From positions 1 to 46,228 of IMG/VR virus record IMGVR_UViG_3300021376_000109: a stretch of DNA of 46,228 nt. The stretch is one strand, 5' to 3'. The translations under genes were made by a program, and so were the position numbers. The notes below the pieces were generated by a model. The model was not told the origin of the DNA. It searched no databases and saw nothing but the letters and a program-made list of their open reading frames with translations. Position 1 is the stretch's first letter; every line of letters starts with the position of its first letter. This document shows positions 16,258 through 25,900 of the stretch, piece by piece. This stretch comes from a virus.

Positions 16258-17253
16258 ATGCCAAAGGGTTTAGCAGATGATAAGGGGATGGTTTTGTTTG
16301 GAGACCCTTTATCTGAGAAAGCATTGAATGCTTTAAGACGTAATTCTCCAACTGCAGATAGTATTTTAAGAGCAATACCTAAAGAGGCTTTTGAACAAGC
16401 AAAAGCCGAGCATCAAGCGCTTGTAGATAAAATCAAATCAGAGTTAAATATAGCAGAGACTCCTCAGGAAGCACCTAAGGAAAAAGCTTTAACCAGACTA
16501 CAAGCTAAAAAACTAGGCTTAAAATATGTCAATAATAGTGAAAATATTTCTGTCAAAAATGACACAAAAAAAACTGTTAAAAATGACACTTATTTTTCAT
16601 CAATTATTGACACTTTTACACTTTGTTCCTTTGACAATATAAAAAAAATCCCTACACTATACCTTAGTGTAGAAAACAGAAAAACAAAAGAGCTTTACAA
16701 GGATGACGTCTCTGTAGAGTTTTTTAATTTCTGGTATGAGTTTTTTGAAAATAAAAAACAACCTATAACTATTAAACTAATCAAACAGAAAGAAATCACC
16801 ATGAATTTAGATGATGAATTAGAATCATTAAGAAGCTCAGGAAATGACAATCCCGAATTAGCCATGAAGGCTCAAATCTTTTCATTACTAGAAGCTAAAT
16901 CAGATGCCCCTAGCGAGAATCAAATTAAGCTATGGAAAGAAGAATTTGGAAGTACTGGAGTTCATGTAATGGCTTTTGGTCAGGATGATGTTTATATTTA
17001 CCATCATTTGACTAGAAAGCAATGGCGCACTATTAAAGAAATTATGGCTAAAACCGAACCTGAACAAACAGATGAGGTAGAGGAGAAGCTAAAGCAAAAG
17101 GTTTGCATGGGTTGTGTATTATATCCTAAGTTGAATCCTAACTGGGTTGAGAATTGTAAGGCTGGCGTAATTGATTCTCTTTACCAGATGATACTTCTTA
17201 ACAGCGGATTTTTAACTCCACAACAAGCAATGCTATTAACTACTCAGCTATAA
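16258..17253 (+). CDS. Tail-assembly-chaperone-like protein with insert
   Basis: A 331-residue protein with AGAGGG directly before the ATG. Residues 1-95 are a charged N-terminal domain (ALNALRRNSPTADSILRAIP, then AFEQAKAEHQALVDKIKSEL). Residues 98-120 carry the VKNDT repeat. Residues about 121-180 are Phe/Lys-rich (VEFFNFWYEFFENKK). Residues about 182-331, starting at MNLDDELESL, form a chaperone-like domain with YIYHHLTRKQWRTIKEIM and a Cys pair in KVCMGCVLYPKL. In other phages such chaperones bind the tape-measure protein during tail assembly. Position between tube and tape-measure-slot genes supports the assignment. The ordinary chaperone begins around residue 182, so the first half is unusual. 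The ATG at 16801 has only a weak site and I keep 16258 as the start. Confidence 0.55.
   Translation: MPKGLADDKGMVLFGDPLSEKALNALRRNSPTADSILRAIPKEAFEQAKAEHQALVDKIKSELNIAETPQEAPKEKALTRLQAKKLGLKYVNNSENISVKNDTKKTVKNDTYFSSIIDTFTLCSFDNIKKIPTLYLSVENRKTKELYKDDVSVEFFNFWYEFFENKKQPITIKLIKQKEITMNLDDELESLRSSGNDNPELAMKAQIFSLLEAKSDAPSENQIKLWKEEFGSTGVHVMAFGQDDVYIYHHLTRKQWRTIKEIMAKTEPEQTDEVEEKLKQKVCMGCVLYPKLNPNWVENCKAGVIDSLYQMILLNSGFLTPQQAMLLTTQL
16551..16636 (+). repeat. 24-bp periodic TGTCA/TGACA array, copy B
   Basis: TGACA occurs at 16560, 16584, 16608 and 16632, exactly 24 bp apart. The first unit is TGTCAAAAATGACA (16551-16564), identical to that at 4771-4784. TTTTTCAT lies 33 bp after the first TGACA here as in copy A. 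The reading frame is the same as in copy A and encodes VKNDT twice. Confidence 0.85.
16652..16672 (+). repeat. 8-bp inverted repeat next to array B
   Basis: CTACACTA (16652-16659) and TAGTGTAG (16665-16672) with a 5-base loop, 15 bases after the last TGACA. Within the chaperone-like gene. Confidence 0.8.
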
Positions 17254-17254
17254 A

Positions 17255-17944
17255 ATGAATTTAATAAAGCTATTAGAATCTAATTTTGATTATTATGAAA
17301 TTAATTTTGGTAAGAATATGTATGTTTTTAGGTCTTTGACTTTGAAGGAAAGTAAATTCTTTTTAACATTATTAAAGGCTAAATCATACCATGAACATTA
17401 TGTTTATGAGCAAATATTCAATTTAGTATATATAGGTGATGTTAGTTTTTTAAATGAGAAATCACCTATTGGACATATGATTACTATTGGTCATTTAGCT
17501 TTTTATTTAAGTTTAGATCACGAGCAAACTGATATATTGTATAAAATAGCTGCGGTTCGTAAAGAGAATCCCGTGCTTTCTATATATGAGCATATGCGTG
17601 CAGTTATATTTACTGCATTTAAAGCATATACTGTAAATGATATAGAGAATTTAACAAAGAAACAGTTTATAGAGTTATTTGTAGTTGCAGAAAATGTATT
17701 AACTAAAAACACTCCTAATTTCCAAAGATTAGATTTAAAAGCAATTTACGATAAAATTAATGAGCCAGAGGTAAAGGAACAACCGCAAGCACAAATGGAC
17801 GTTTCAGGAGAGATAGATAATTTGAAGGGTGCAGTTGGGTATTGGAATGTAAAGGAGGCGGAAGAAAAGGCTAGAAAAGAGGAGGAACAAAAGCTAAGAT
17901 TAAAGATATTAAAAGAGTTGGATGCACGTAATAAAAAGGCTTAA
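17255..17944 (+). CDS. Tail-assembly-chaperone-like protein 2
   Basis: A 229-residue protein that begins two bases after the preceding stop. The segment MYVFRSLTLKESKFFLTLLK resembles the YIYHHLTRKQWRTIKEIM segment of the upstream protein, so the two are probably related chaperones that act on the giant tail proteins. The middle region is helical (residues about 40-150), and the C terminus has an Ala/Glu/Lys-rich helix (KEAEEKARKEEEQKLRLKIL). Paired chaperone genes in other myophages are often linked by a programmed frameshift. Here the second gene has its own start and no clear slippery sequence is seen at the junction. The short gap makes translational coupling likely. Confidence 0.5.
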   Translation: MNLIKLLESNFDYYEINFGKNMYVFRSLTLKESKFFLTLLKAKSYHEHYVYEQIFNLVYIGDVSFLNEKSPIGHMITIGHLAFYLSLDHEQTDILYKIAAVRKENPVLSIYEHMRAVIFTAFKAYTVNDIENLTKKQFIELFVVAENVLTKNTPNFQRLDLKAIYDKINEPEVKEQPQAQMDVSGEIDNLKGAVGYWNVKEAEEKARKEEEQKLRLKILKELDARNKKA

Positions 17945-17946
17945 TT

Positions 17947-20900
17947 ATGCAAATTACTGAAGGTCGTGGTAGAGGTTACTTTTCCTCTGAGTATACCCCA
18001 CCAGAGAATTCTATTCTATTTGAATTGATTGTAAATAATGCTGTTTATGTTGGTGGTGCTTATGGTCTAAAAAAGCTAAGTGAATTAAAGATAGGCAAGC
18101 CGGAAGGTTTTACTTATTTTGACTTAGTTCAAAAGCAATTAAGAAATACATTAAATACACTTCCATTTACATTTGGTGCATTAAATACATTCCGTATTCC
18201 AGAATTTATGTCTCCATATCTTTCTCCAAAGGCTATGGGATTAGAGGAATCGTATAGTGTAATAAAAGGCAGGGAGTCTAAAAGAGTCGGCACCTATACT
18301 TTCCAAAGGTCTTGGTTTGATAATAAAGAAACTATGACTGCTCTTAAAAGTATATTAGGAGACGAGTCTTATGCTAAATTACAAAAGCATACATCTATAC
18401 CTGCATTAGACTATAATTATAATTTAATGTATGAACAGGATTTAGATAAGGCTGGTAGAGGTAATTTATTCTTACAGGTATTAGATGAAAATGGCACTGT
18501 AAAAAGTAGAGAATTGATTTCTGATGCAGTAGCCTTATTTTATAAAGGCTACTCTGCAGATACCTACGATATTATGACTGGTGCAGATGTAAAACAAAAA
18601 ATTAATCCTGCTTATGTTGGTGTTTTACAGAGTTTAGATATTCCATCTCAGCTTCCTGAAAAGGAAGGTGCTTTAAATAAAATATTTGCACAAGCAAATA
18701 AATATACTGGTGCTATAGAAAGCTCATCTAAATTCGGTTTGATCCCTTCAATTGAAGGTCCTATGCAGGGTTTAGGTGATATTCAGAGACGCACAGCATA
18801 TTTAACATCTTATTTTAATTTTGGCTTTAATCGCTTTAATAGATTGTTATCTGCTACAGCAGAACAAGTACCTGTATTAGGAGATAATATAGCCAAGATT
18901 GCAGATAAATTACATTTAAATTTAAGAACTACTCCTGGGCCTTTATACAAACAATTCTTTCAGTTAGGAGCGAAGGCAACTGGTATTGCTGCAGCATATA
19001 TGGCTGTTGATACCGTAGACCATTATAGACGTAAATTTGATACTCCAGGACATTTGTTAATATCGGCTGGAGTTTCTTACGGTGTAAAGCAATTATATGA
19101 ATCTGCTTTTGAAGCATCTACTAGGTCTTTTAAACCTATGCATGTTGGAATTGCTGCTTTTGGTGCGCAATTATTACCTGGCTTTTCAGAAGGTATTTTG
19201 CCTGGATTAGCAACTATGGCTACCTCATTGGATGTAGCTAAATCTTATATAGGTTTAGGCACAGGGATGAGTTTTTATAGAAGAGGTATCGAAGGTCTTT
19301 TACCTGGAATCTCTGACCCAAGTATTGGTATTGGAGTTGGTATTGGTTTAGCACTTTTATCTTATGCAGATGTTGGTAAAAAAAGAGTACTTGCTGGAAG
19401 TAAAGGCTTTATGCCTGATTGGTTTACTAATCGATATGGCTTTATGGATGTATTAGATAATGAAGGCAAGCCTTTAAATGTTCTCAAGGATAAAGATAAA
19501 TACTATATTGGTAGCGATTATAAAAAGGAAAGAGCTTTCTTTTTAAAGGAAATGTATTTTAATCCTGACTCAGAGGAATTTAAAAAATACAATCCTTTCT
19601 TTGGAGAAAGAAATGCAGCTATAGCTAAAGATATGAATGTTTTGAATGCTGAACTAGATTCAGTAGCAAAGCAAATAGAAGTGAATTCATCTGAAACAAG
19701 TAAGAAGTTTTTTGAAAATGAAAGATTAGTAAGGTTAATAAATCAAGATACGCTGGAAGAGTCTGATAAAAGCTTTATTAAATTAATGTATAATATTGAT
19801 GTAGATGCTGAACCAGATTATTTAAATAAATTAAAGGCCGTATTAAATCAAAAGATGGGTACTGAAATGACCTTTGGTGAGATAGAGGTTTCAGGAACTA
19901 AGCTCAAGATACCGGTGCATAAACAACCTATTGATATTTTAAAATCAGCATTATTAGAGGAAGTTAAAGGTGGAGAGGATATAGATATACATAAAATACC
20001 ATTTAATAGAACTAGCCTTTCGGATGTGGTTTATAAGAAAGAAACAGGTTTATTTTATGATATATCTCGCTCTAGCTTAGATGATTTAGATAATTTAAAT
20101 TTTTATGCTATGAGTGACGATGAGTTAACAGGTAAAATATTAGCAGAGCAATCAAGTAACAAAAACAGCCATTTATTTTTTAATGTTTTAAAGGCAAAGG
20201 GGATAGACCTAACTGAAATAAATCATTTAAATGCTCAAGGTACAATTGATGTTTTAAATAATTTAGAGCTAGCAAAAAAATCACAGGATATACAGAAACG
20301 AATAATTCAATATAACGAAACAATCTTTAAAACTGATAGGTTCAAAAAATATTCAGAGGCTTTGCAATCCAAATTTGCAAAGCCTTCAGATATTGACTTG
20401 ACTAACAAAGACCATCAAAGAGTATTGAATAGATTATTTACATTTTTAAATCAGGAACTCGGAGAAGACGCTTCGTATTTTGAAAATAGAATCTCAAATT
20501 TAGATTTTGAAAATAGCTTAGATACAGTAGTGCGTACTAGAATGTACGATAAAGAAAAGACGCATAATTTTTTAAATTATTCTTTAATTAATCGAATTGA
20601 AGATATTCAAAATAAATACAAGAATTCTCAAAATCCATTTGCTCCTTTATTTAGACGTATAGAAATGTTTGCAGCTGAATCATATCATGCATTTCATGGC
20701 GCAAGTATGAGTGGGGATGCTTTTGATAGAGCAGCTAGAGAAATAGGATACAGTCCTTGGCTTAGAAGAGCTGGTACTGTATTTGCTGCAGGTTTTGCTT
20801 TACATTCTTTATTGCTCGGTGGACTGTTAGGCTCTATGGAAAATCCATCTGAGCTAAGAGATACTTATTCAGGGAAAAAGCCTGTTGAGATTAGAAAGGG

Positions 20901-22974
20901 ACGTTTTTGGGAAGGTGGTGGTACTCCTTATGAAGGCACAACTGTTAATTATACTAGACCGCACGCATATCATTTATTAATGACTAGAGCTGAGGAGAAA
21001 TCTATTTGGGGTGATGAAGATGAATTATATAATCCGATAACCAAATTTATACTTAAAAACTTTACATACCATTTAGAGGAAAAGCATTTTTATGACAGAC
21101 CTTACCCTATTACTGGAACTGCATTTGAAAATGTACCTATTCTTGGAGGAATTTTATCTGGTACAATTGGTCGTTTAATTAAACCTCCAAAATTAATGCA
21201 TGCAGATGAGTTTATGCGTATAAACGATTCTACTGGAGACCTTGAATATTATTATCCCCCAGAGGTTGGTACTACAAGAGAAGCTGGAGAAACAGCACCA
21301 CCTGGATTGCCGATTAGTCCTTATTCTGCTCAAATGACATTAGGCAAGGTGCAATATCAAATCAGAGAAATAGAAGGTCTTACTGGTTGGGTAAAGAATA
21401 TGATTCAGAAGGCTTCTACTGGTAGAGAGGTCTATGCGACCGATTACACTGTTATGTCTAGTGCAAATCAAATAGATCATTCTGTGCATCAATTCTGGGA
21501 TAAAGACCTAGGTGGTATGATGTTTATGTCAGAAGCCTTAAGACGTGTATTCCCAAGACCTAAGAAAGAGATTCAGCAATATAATCCTATTAATAATACT
21601 ATGCCATCCTGGATGCCTGAAAAGTTTAAAAGAGGCGACCCATATACTAAGATACAATCAGGTTATGCTAGACTTCCTGGCGCTGGATATGAAGCAGCTT
21701 ATAGTGAATTAAAGGGAATAAATCCTGAGGATTATCCAGATATATTTAAATTTAAAATATTATCAGATGTAGACCCTACCTCACGTGAGGTAGTTAAGCT
21801 AAGAAATCAATTATATGAAAGGAGAGCTGCTGGGATTACCTCTGATTACGAAAATGAAATGATGGATCAGGTTTCTGAGGATTTGGGTAAGGTACTTTCG
21901 ATGGAGGAATTTAGAGGACATCATAATCAAATAAAGATACCTTTAGCATCCGCCATAACAAGACCTGCTTATGATATGTTTAAAGAAGGTATAAGAACTG
22001 TAGCGCAACCAGTAGAGCATTTAATACCCTTTGGCTTTAGACCGACTCAGAAGCTATTAGGTGGAGAAAGAAGCTCTATAGACCAATATGAGCATGAGCG
22101 CTTATACAGTACATCTATGGCTTTCTGGGATGAACCATACAGAGACTGGATAAGGCCTTCATTTTATTCGGCGCTTAACATGATGGGTTATCAAGGTAAA
22201 CCTGGATTTGTACAAGATAGAGAACAGGTATCTAGTCAATTTGATAGATTAAATTTTTATAAATTTATGGCTTTAGCAGATAATGCACAATCCCCATTTG
22301 ATAGAAAGAAAATGTTAGCTCAAGCAGCTAAGACTAGATATGGTGTAAATCCTACAGGAGACCCATTATCTATTTACATGGCTTTACCTGATGAAGAAAA
22401 GAAATTCTTTAATGAATTTGCAAATGCTCAAGGTGCTCAAAGAGATAGAATATTAGAAATGATTCCAGAGGATCAAGTGCATTTGTATCAAGGTTTATGG
22501 TCGGTTATGGATAATGGTGGTGACCCTAGTGGATACATTGGTGAAAAGCCAATCTATGATGAGGCGCATTTACAAGAGCAATATAATAACTTAGATATGA
22601 GCGATGTCTCAATTCCAGAGCCGGATTGGGTGGGTTGGAATAAAGATGTAGACATTAACGATATCAAGGTTAACTATGTATCTAGTTTAGGTTCAGATAT
22701 GAGAGATTACGATTTATGGGAATCTCAAGCTAAACGTGTGAGAAGACATAATGCATTAGCTGAATCTCATTTGTTTATGTATGAAAATCCTATTATGGAT
22801 AGAGGGGGTTTTACATCTAGTATGCGTTATGCTAATCCAATGGTAAGAGCCATTGGATTAAATTTAAATGTAAATACAACCTCGGATTATAGAAATTATG
22901 CTAAGATAGTATATAATGACACTCGGCAACAAGAAATAGAAGCATTAATGCAAGATTATACTAACGGATATTAA
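17947..22974 (+). CDS. Giant virion protein, tape-measure region
   Basis: A 1675-residue protein in the slot between the chaperones and the baseplate genes, where myophages encode the tape measure. Residues about 330-480 include several Gly/Ala-rich hydrophobic stretches (for example IGIGVGIGLALLSYADVG near 460). Residues about 941-962 are a strong hydrophobic segment (GTVFAAGFALHSLLLGGLLG). The C-terminal half has conserved-looking aromatic and Gly/Pro segments, for example NTMPSWMPEKFKRGDPYTKI followed by GYARLPGAGYE, which recall large-phage virion proteins. Unlike classic tape measures it is not mainly coiled coil. It may be a tape measure, an internal pilot protein or a membrane-active component delivered with DNA. 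A start at 17947 is supported by AAGG upstream. Function uncertain. Confidence 0.55.
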   Translation: MQITEGRGRGYFSSEYTPPENSILFELIVNNAVYVGGAYGLKKLSELKIGKPEGFTYFDLVQKQLRNTLNTLPFTFGALNTFRIPEFMSPYLSPKAMGLEESYSVIKGRESKRVGTYTFQRSWFDNKETMTALKSILGDESYAKLQKHTSIPALDYNYNLMYEQDLDKAGRGNLFLQVLDENGTVKSRELISDAVALFYKGYSADTYDIMTGADVKQKINPAYVGVLQSLDIPSQLPEKEGALNKIFAQANKYTGAIESSSKFGLIPSIEGPMQGLGDIQRRTAYLTSYFNFGFNRFNRLLSATAEQVPVLGDNIAKIADKLHLNLRTTPGPLYKQFFQLGAKATGIAAAYMAVDTVDHYRRKFDTPGHLLISAGVSYGVKQLYESAFEASTRSFKPMHVGIAAFGAQLLPGFSEGILPGLATMATSLDVAKSYIGLGTGMSFYRRGIEGLLPGISDPSIGIGVGIGLALLSYADVGKKRVLAGSKGFMPDWFTNRYGFMDVLDNEGKPLNVLKDKDKYYIGSDYKKERAFFLKEMYFNPDSEEFKKYNPFFGERNAAIAKDMNVLNAELDSVAKQIEVNSSETSKKFFENERLVRLINQDTLEESDKSFIKLMYNIDVDAEPDYLNKLKAVLNQKMGTEMTFGEIEVSGTKLKIPVHKQPIDILKSALLEEVKGGEDIDIHKIPFNRTSLSDVVYKKETGLFYDISRSSLDDLDNLNFYAMSDDELTGKILAEQSSNKNSHLFFNVLKAKGIDLTEINHLNAQGTIDVLNNLELAKKSQDIQKRIIQYNETIFKTDRFKKYSEALQSKFAKPSDIDLTNKDHQRVLNRLFTFLNQELGEDASYFENRISNLDFENSLDTVVRTRMYDKEKTHNFLNYSLINRIEDIQNKYKNSQNPFAPLFRRIEMFAAESYHAFHGASMSGDAFDRAAREIGYSPWLRRAGTVFAAGFALHSLLLGGLLGSMENPSELRDTYSGKKPVEIRKGRFWEGGGTPYEGTTVNYTRPHAYHLLMTRAEEKSIWGDEDELYNPITKFILKNFTYHLEEKHFYDRPYPITGTAFENVPILGGILSGTIGRLIKPPKLMHADEFMRINDSTGDLEYYYPPEVGTTREAGETAPPGLPISPYSAQMTLGKVQYQIREIEGLTGWVKNMIQKASTGREVYATDYTVMSSANQIDHSVHQFWDKDLGGMMFMSEALRRVFPRPKKEIQQYNPINNTMPSWMPEKFKRGDPYTKIQSGYARLPGAGYEAAYSELKGINPEDYPDIFKFKILSDVDPTSREVVKLRNQLYERRAAGITSDYENEMMDQVSEDLGKVLSMEEFRGHHNQIKIPLASAITRPAYDMFKEGIRTVAQPVEHLIPFGFRPTQKLLGGERSSIDQYEHERLYSTSMAFWDEPYRDWIRPSFYSALNMMGYQGKPGFVQDREQVSSQFDRLNFYKFMALADNAQSPFDRKKMLAQAAKTRYGVNPTGDPLSIYMALPDEEKKFFNEFANAQGAQRDRILEMIPEDQVHLYQGLWSVMDNGGDPSGYIGEKPIYDEAHLQEQYNNLDMSDVSIPEPDWVGWNKDVDINDIKVNYVSSLGSDMRDYDLWESQAKRVRRHNALAESHLFMYENPIMDRGGFTSSMRYANPMVRAIGLNLNVNTTSDYRNYAKIVYNDTRQQEIEALMQDYTNGY
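20357..20385 (+). repeat. Perfect 11-bp inverted repeat
   Basis: Arms AGGCTTTGCAA (20357-20367) and TTGCAAAGCCT (20375-20385), 7-base loop, inside the 1675-aa gene. Confidence 0.85.
21776..21793 (+). repeat. 18-bp perfect palindrome
   Basis: CTACCTCACGTGAGGTAG reads the same on both strands, with no loop and CACGTG at its centre. Inside the 1675-aa gene. Confidence 0.85.
22833..22860 (+). repeat. Perfect 11-bp inverted repeat
   Basis: Arms TAATCCAATGG (22833-22843) and CCATTGGATTA (22850-22860), 6-base loop, near the end of the 1675-aa gene. Confidence 0.85.
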
Positions 22975-22976
22975 CA

Positions 22977-25900
22977 ATGATAAAGCCTACAATAGACACT
23001 ATTACCAAAAGTGAACGAGAAAAAGAATCTTATAAGAGAAGTGCTTGGAATGCTATTAGTACTATGGCTGGTCTAGCTATCACTGGTGCTTCTGGATACT
23101 ATGCTTTTAAATCTCAAAATCCAAATCTTTCTGGTAATATGCCAGGTGTATCTAATCTAACTAATTTTATTAATAATCCGGCGCAAGAAAAAATGCATCC
23201 AATGAATACCATTGGTAAGCAAATAAGGAATAAGGCTTTAGAAGAATCAGAAATAAAAAAATCTTTAGATACACAATCTTTAAATAAAAATCGTTCAGAA
23301 TTATTTGGCGCTTCAAAACAAGAAACAATAGATAATTTTAATAGAATTATGCAAAGTAGAGATAGCGAGCGTATATCTCATTTATCTACTTTGTTAGATA
23401 TGATAAATGACCCTTCATTAAATATAGGTGAAAACGAAAGAGCTACTTTAATTGAGAGAATACGCTCGGCTATAGAAATTGATAGCCGAGCGGGAAATAG
23501 TATGAGTTCTGAAATATCTAATTTTGTAGAGAGTATTTCTGGAGACCAATCCTTAGAAGCTAGATTTTTAAATTTACATCAAAAGAATAAAGAAATTGCA
23601 TCTTTATTAGCTACAAATTCTAGAACAGGAAAAACAAATTTAGCAAATCCATTTTCTATGTTCGAACAGGTTAGCACTCAAGTTAATTCTGTTAATAGAA
23701 GGAATATAAATTACAGTGATTTATCAAATGACGATTTGTATAAAAATTACAATGATAATGGACGAACTAAAAATACAGTAATTAATCGTTTTAAAAAAAT
23801 AGAACAACATTTAAGACAAGGTAATAATTCAACTGTAGATCAAAAATTTAACATTACTTTTGATGTGATTGATGAAGGAGATGGAAAATCTGGTTTTTAT
23901 GCAAAAATATCATCTAAAAAACGTGGAGCATCTGCATCTCCAATTATAATTCCCTTATTAGGAGCAGATACCGAGAATGGTAAGATGGTTAGATTGAGTG
24001 CAGATTATGGAAATGCAAAGCTTGCGCATAAATATTATTTTAATGTAGATGATTTTGAAAGCTTAAAAGCTATACCTGAAAGTAATCTAAGTCAAAGAGC
24101 TCGAGCAGTTAGAAAGAAATTAACTGATTTAAGTACAAAATCTAGCTTTGAGGATTTTGCAATTGATTTATTTAAAATGCATTCTGTAGAGGATTTATTT
24201 CAAATGAATCAAGCAGAGAGAAATGTTTTTATGGAAACATTAACTGGGCTTACTCAGGATGTTAGTCCTAATTTGAAAAAGAATTTAGGATATACTGGTA
24301 TTCAAGCTAGACATGGCATGGATATGATTGCAAATACTGCATATTTTTTTCATACAAAGAAGACTGCAGGTGAAGCATTTCCTTTAGATTTAAATAAGAT
24401 GGTAGGTTTAGAGTCTGGTTTATTTGGTCCTGCACAAGGTCAAGCAGGTATAAAAAGACATGAAATAGCTGGTAAAACTATTGAGCAAAGAATGGCTATT
24501 GTAGGTTTGAATCCTAGCGATGTTACTCCTGTAGGTTTAGTAAGAGCTATTGGTGGTGTAAAAGACCAGGCTATACTTCCAGGTTCTGCACGTCCAGCAC
24601 AGCAATTCGCAAAGCCAGAAGCTTTGCTAGGATATTTAGGACCTGATGCACCTCAATTTCAGTCAGCGGCAGAGTTAGATAATTATTTAAGAAGTAAAAA
24701 AATAGGTAGAGGAAATATTCCAATGCTAGCTACTACTGGTGGACAGCTCTTAAATATTGACCCAGCATTTAAAGACTTACCAATGGTAGGAGCAAACACT
24801 AGTGTTATTATTAATTTTAATGCTAAGAATAAAAAGGGTCAGTTATTTGGTTTAGCAGATGCTATGCAATATACAGGCGGTAGCAGTATTGTTGAAGCAC
24901 CTATAAAGAAAAGCTTTCAGGTATTAACCAATATGCCTAATCTATCAATTTATCAATCAGAGCAATTCGATAAATTAAATAAAGGTGATGTGGTTGAGCT
25001 TTTTGGCGAAGAGTTAGAGAAATTCTATAAGACTTATGGAGATAAGGAAGGTAATTTAGTTTTAGGTTTTAATAACAATGAGCCTGTTAAAATTTCAAAG
25101 CAAAAAGGCATGTTTGGATTGCGATTACAAAGACATAATGTAGCAATGAATGAAAAAGAAGGTCGTTATTATTTGACAGGCTCTATCATTTCCAAAGAGC
25201 AAAGTAAGATATTTTCAGAACCAATTAAGGGCGTTTTTTATGGAGAAGAGTCTTTGCTCAAGGAGGAAGGTTTTACTAAGGTTTTGTCTCAAGCTATGGG
25301 AAGTGCAACAGAAGGTGAGAATTTTATAAAGAATGTAGCTTTAAAGGGCTTTAATATTAATTTTGAAACAAGCATGGTTGCAGGTATGGACGTTGTAAAC
25401 AAAGCGCCATTGTTTCTAGCTTCTTTGATGCGTGGAAGTGTTTTACATTTAGGTTTCGATGCAGATGAGTTTGATAATTATATTGCAAGAAGTATGAAGG
25501 ATGCAGGAATAGAGCCTGCTAAGCTAGATACTAAGGTTGCAGAGCACACTAAGAAATATTTTAGACAATTCGGAACCGCAGTATTTGGGTTCCTACAGGA
25601 TAAAATGAATACGCAACTTCCAGGAGCTGGTCAATTAGCTCAATTAACTCCAGAGTTAATTGGTACGGTTATGGTACCTACGCAAGCTTTAGAGGATTAT
25701 GGAACTAAGATGGGTGGCAAGACTACTCCTTTGTTTCAAGAGCTTTTAGCTAATAGTAGAATGAGTAGTGCGCAACAACAAGAAGCACTATTAGCTGCAA
25801 ATAAAGGTATGTTTGTTGGTGCATTTAGTGCATACGCAGGTACTCAGTCCTCTCAAAATAAATCAAAGCTAGCTAGAGTCGAACCACGTTTTGCTAACTT

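Noticed and set aside
16631-16663. Possible promoter from TTGACA at 16631 with TATACC
   Set aside because: Spacing of about 21 bp is too long and TTGACA is explained as a unit of the 24-bp array. It stays a point to test, not a call.
16801-17253. Separate chaperone gene starting at the internal ATG 16801
   Set aside because: The upstream sequence lacks a convincing ribosome site, and the longer frame from 16258 has a strong one. An internal start remains possible.
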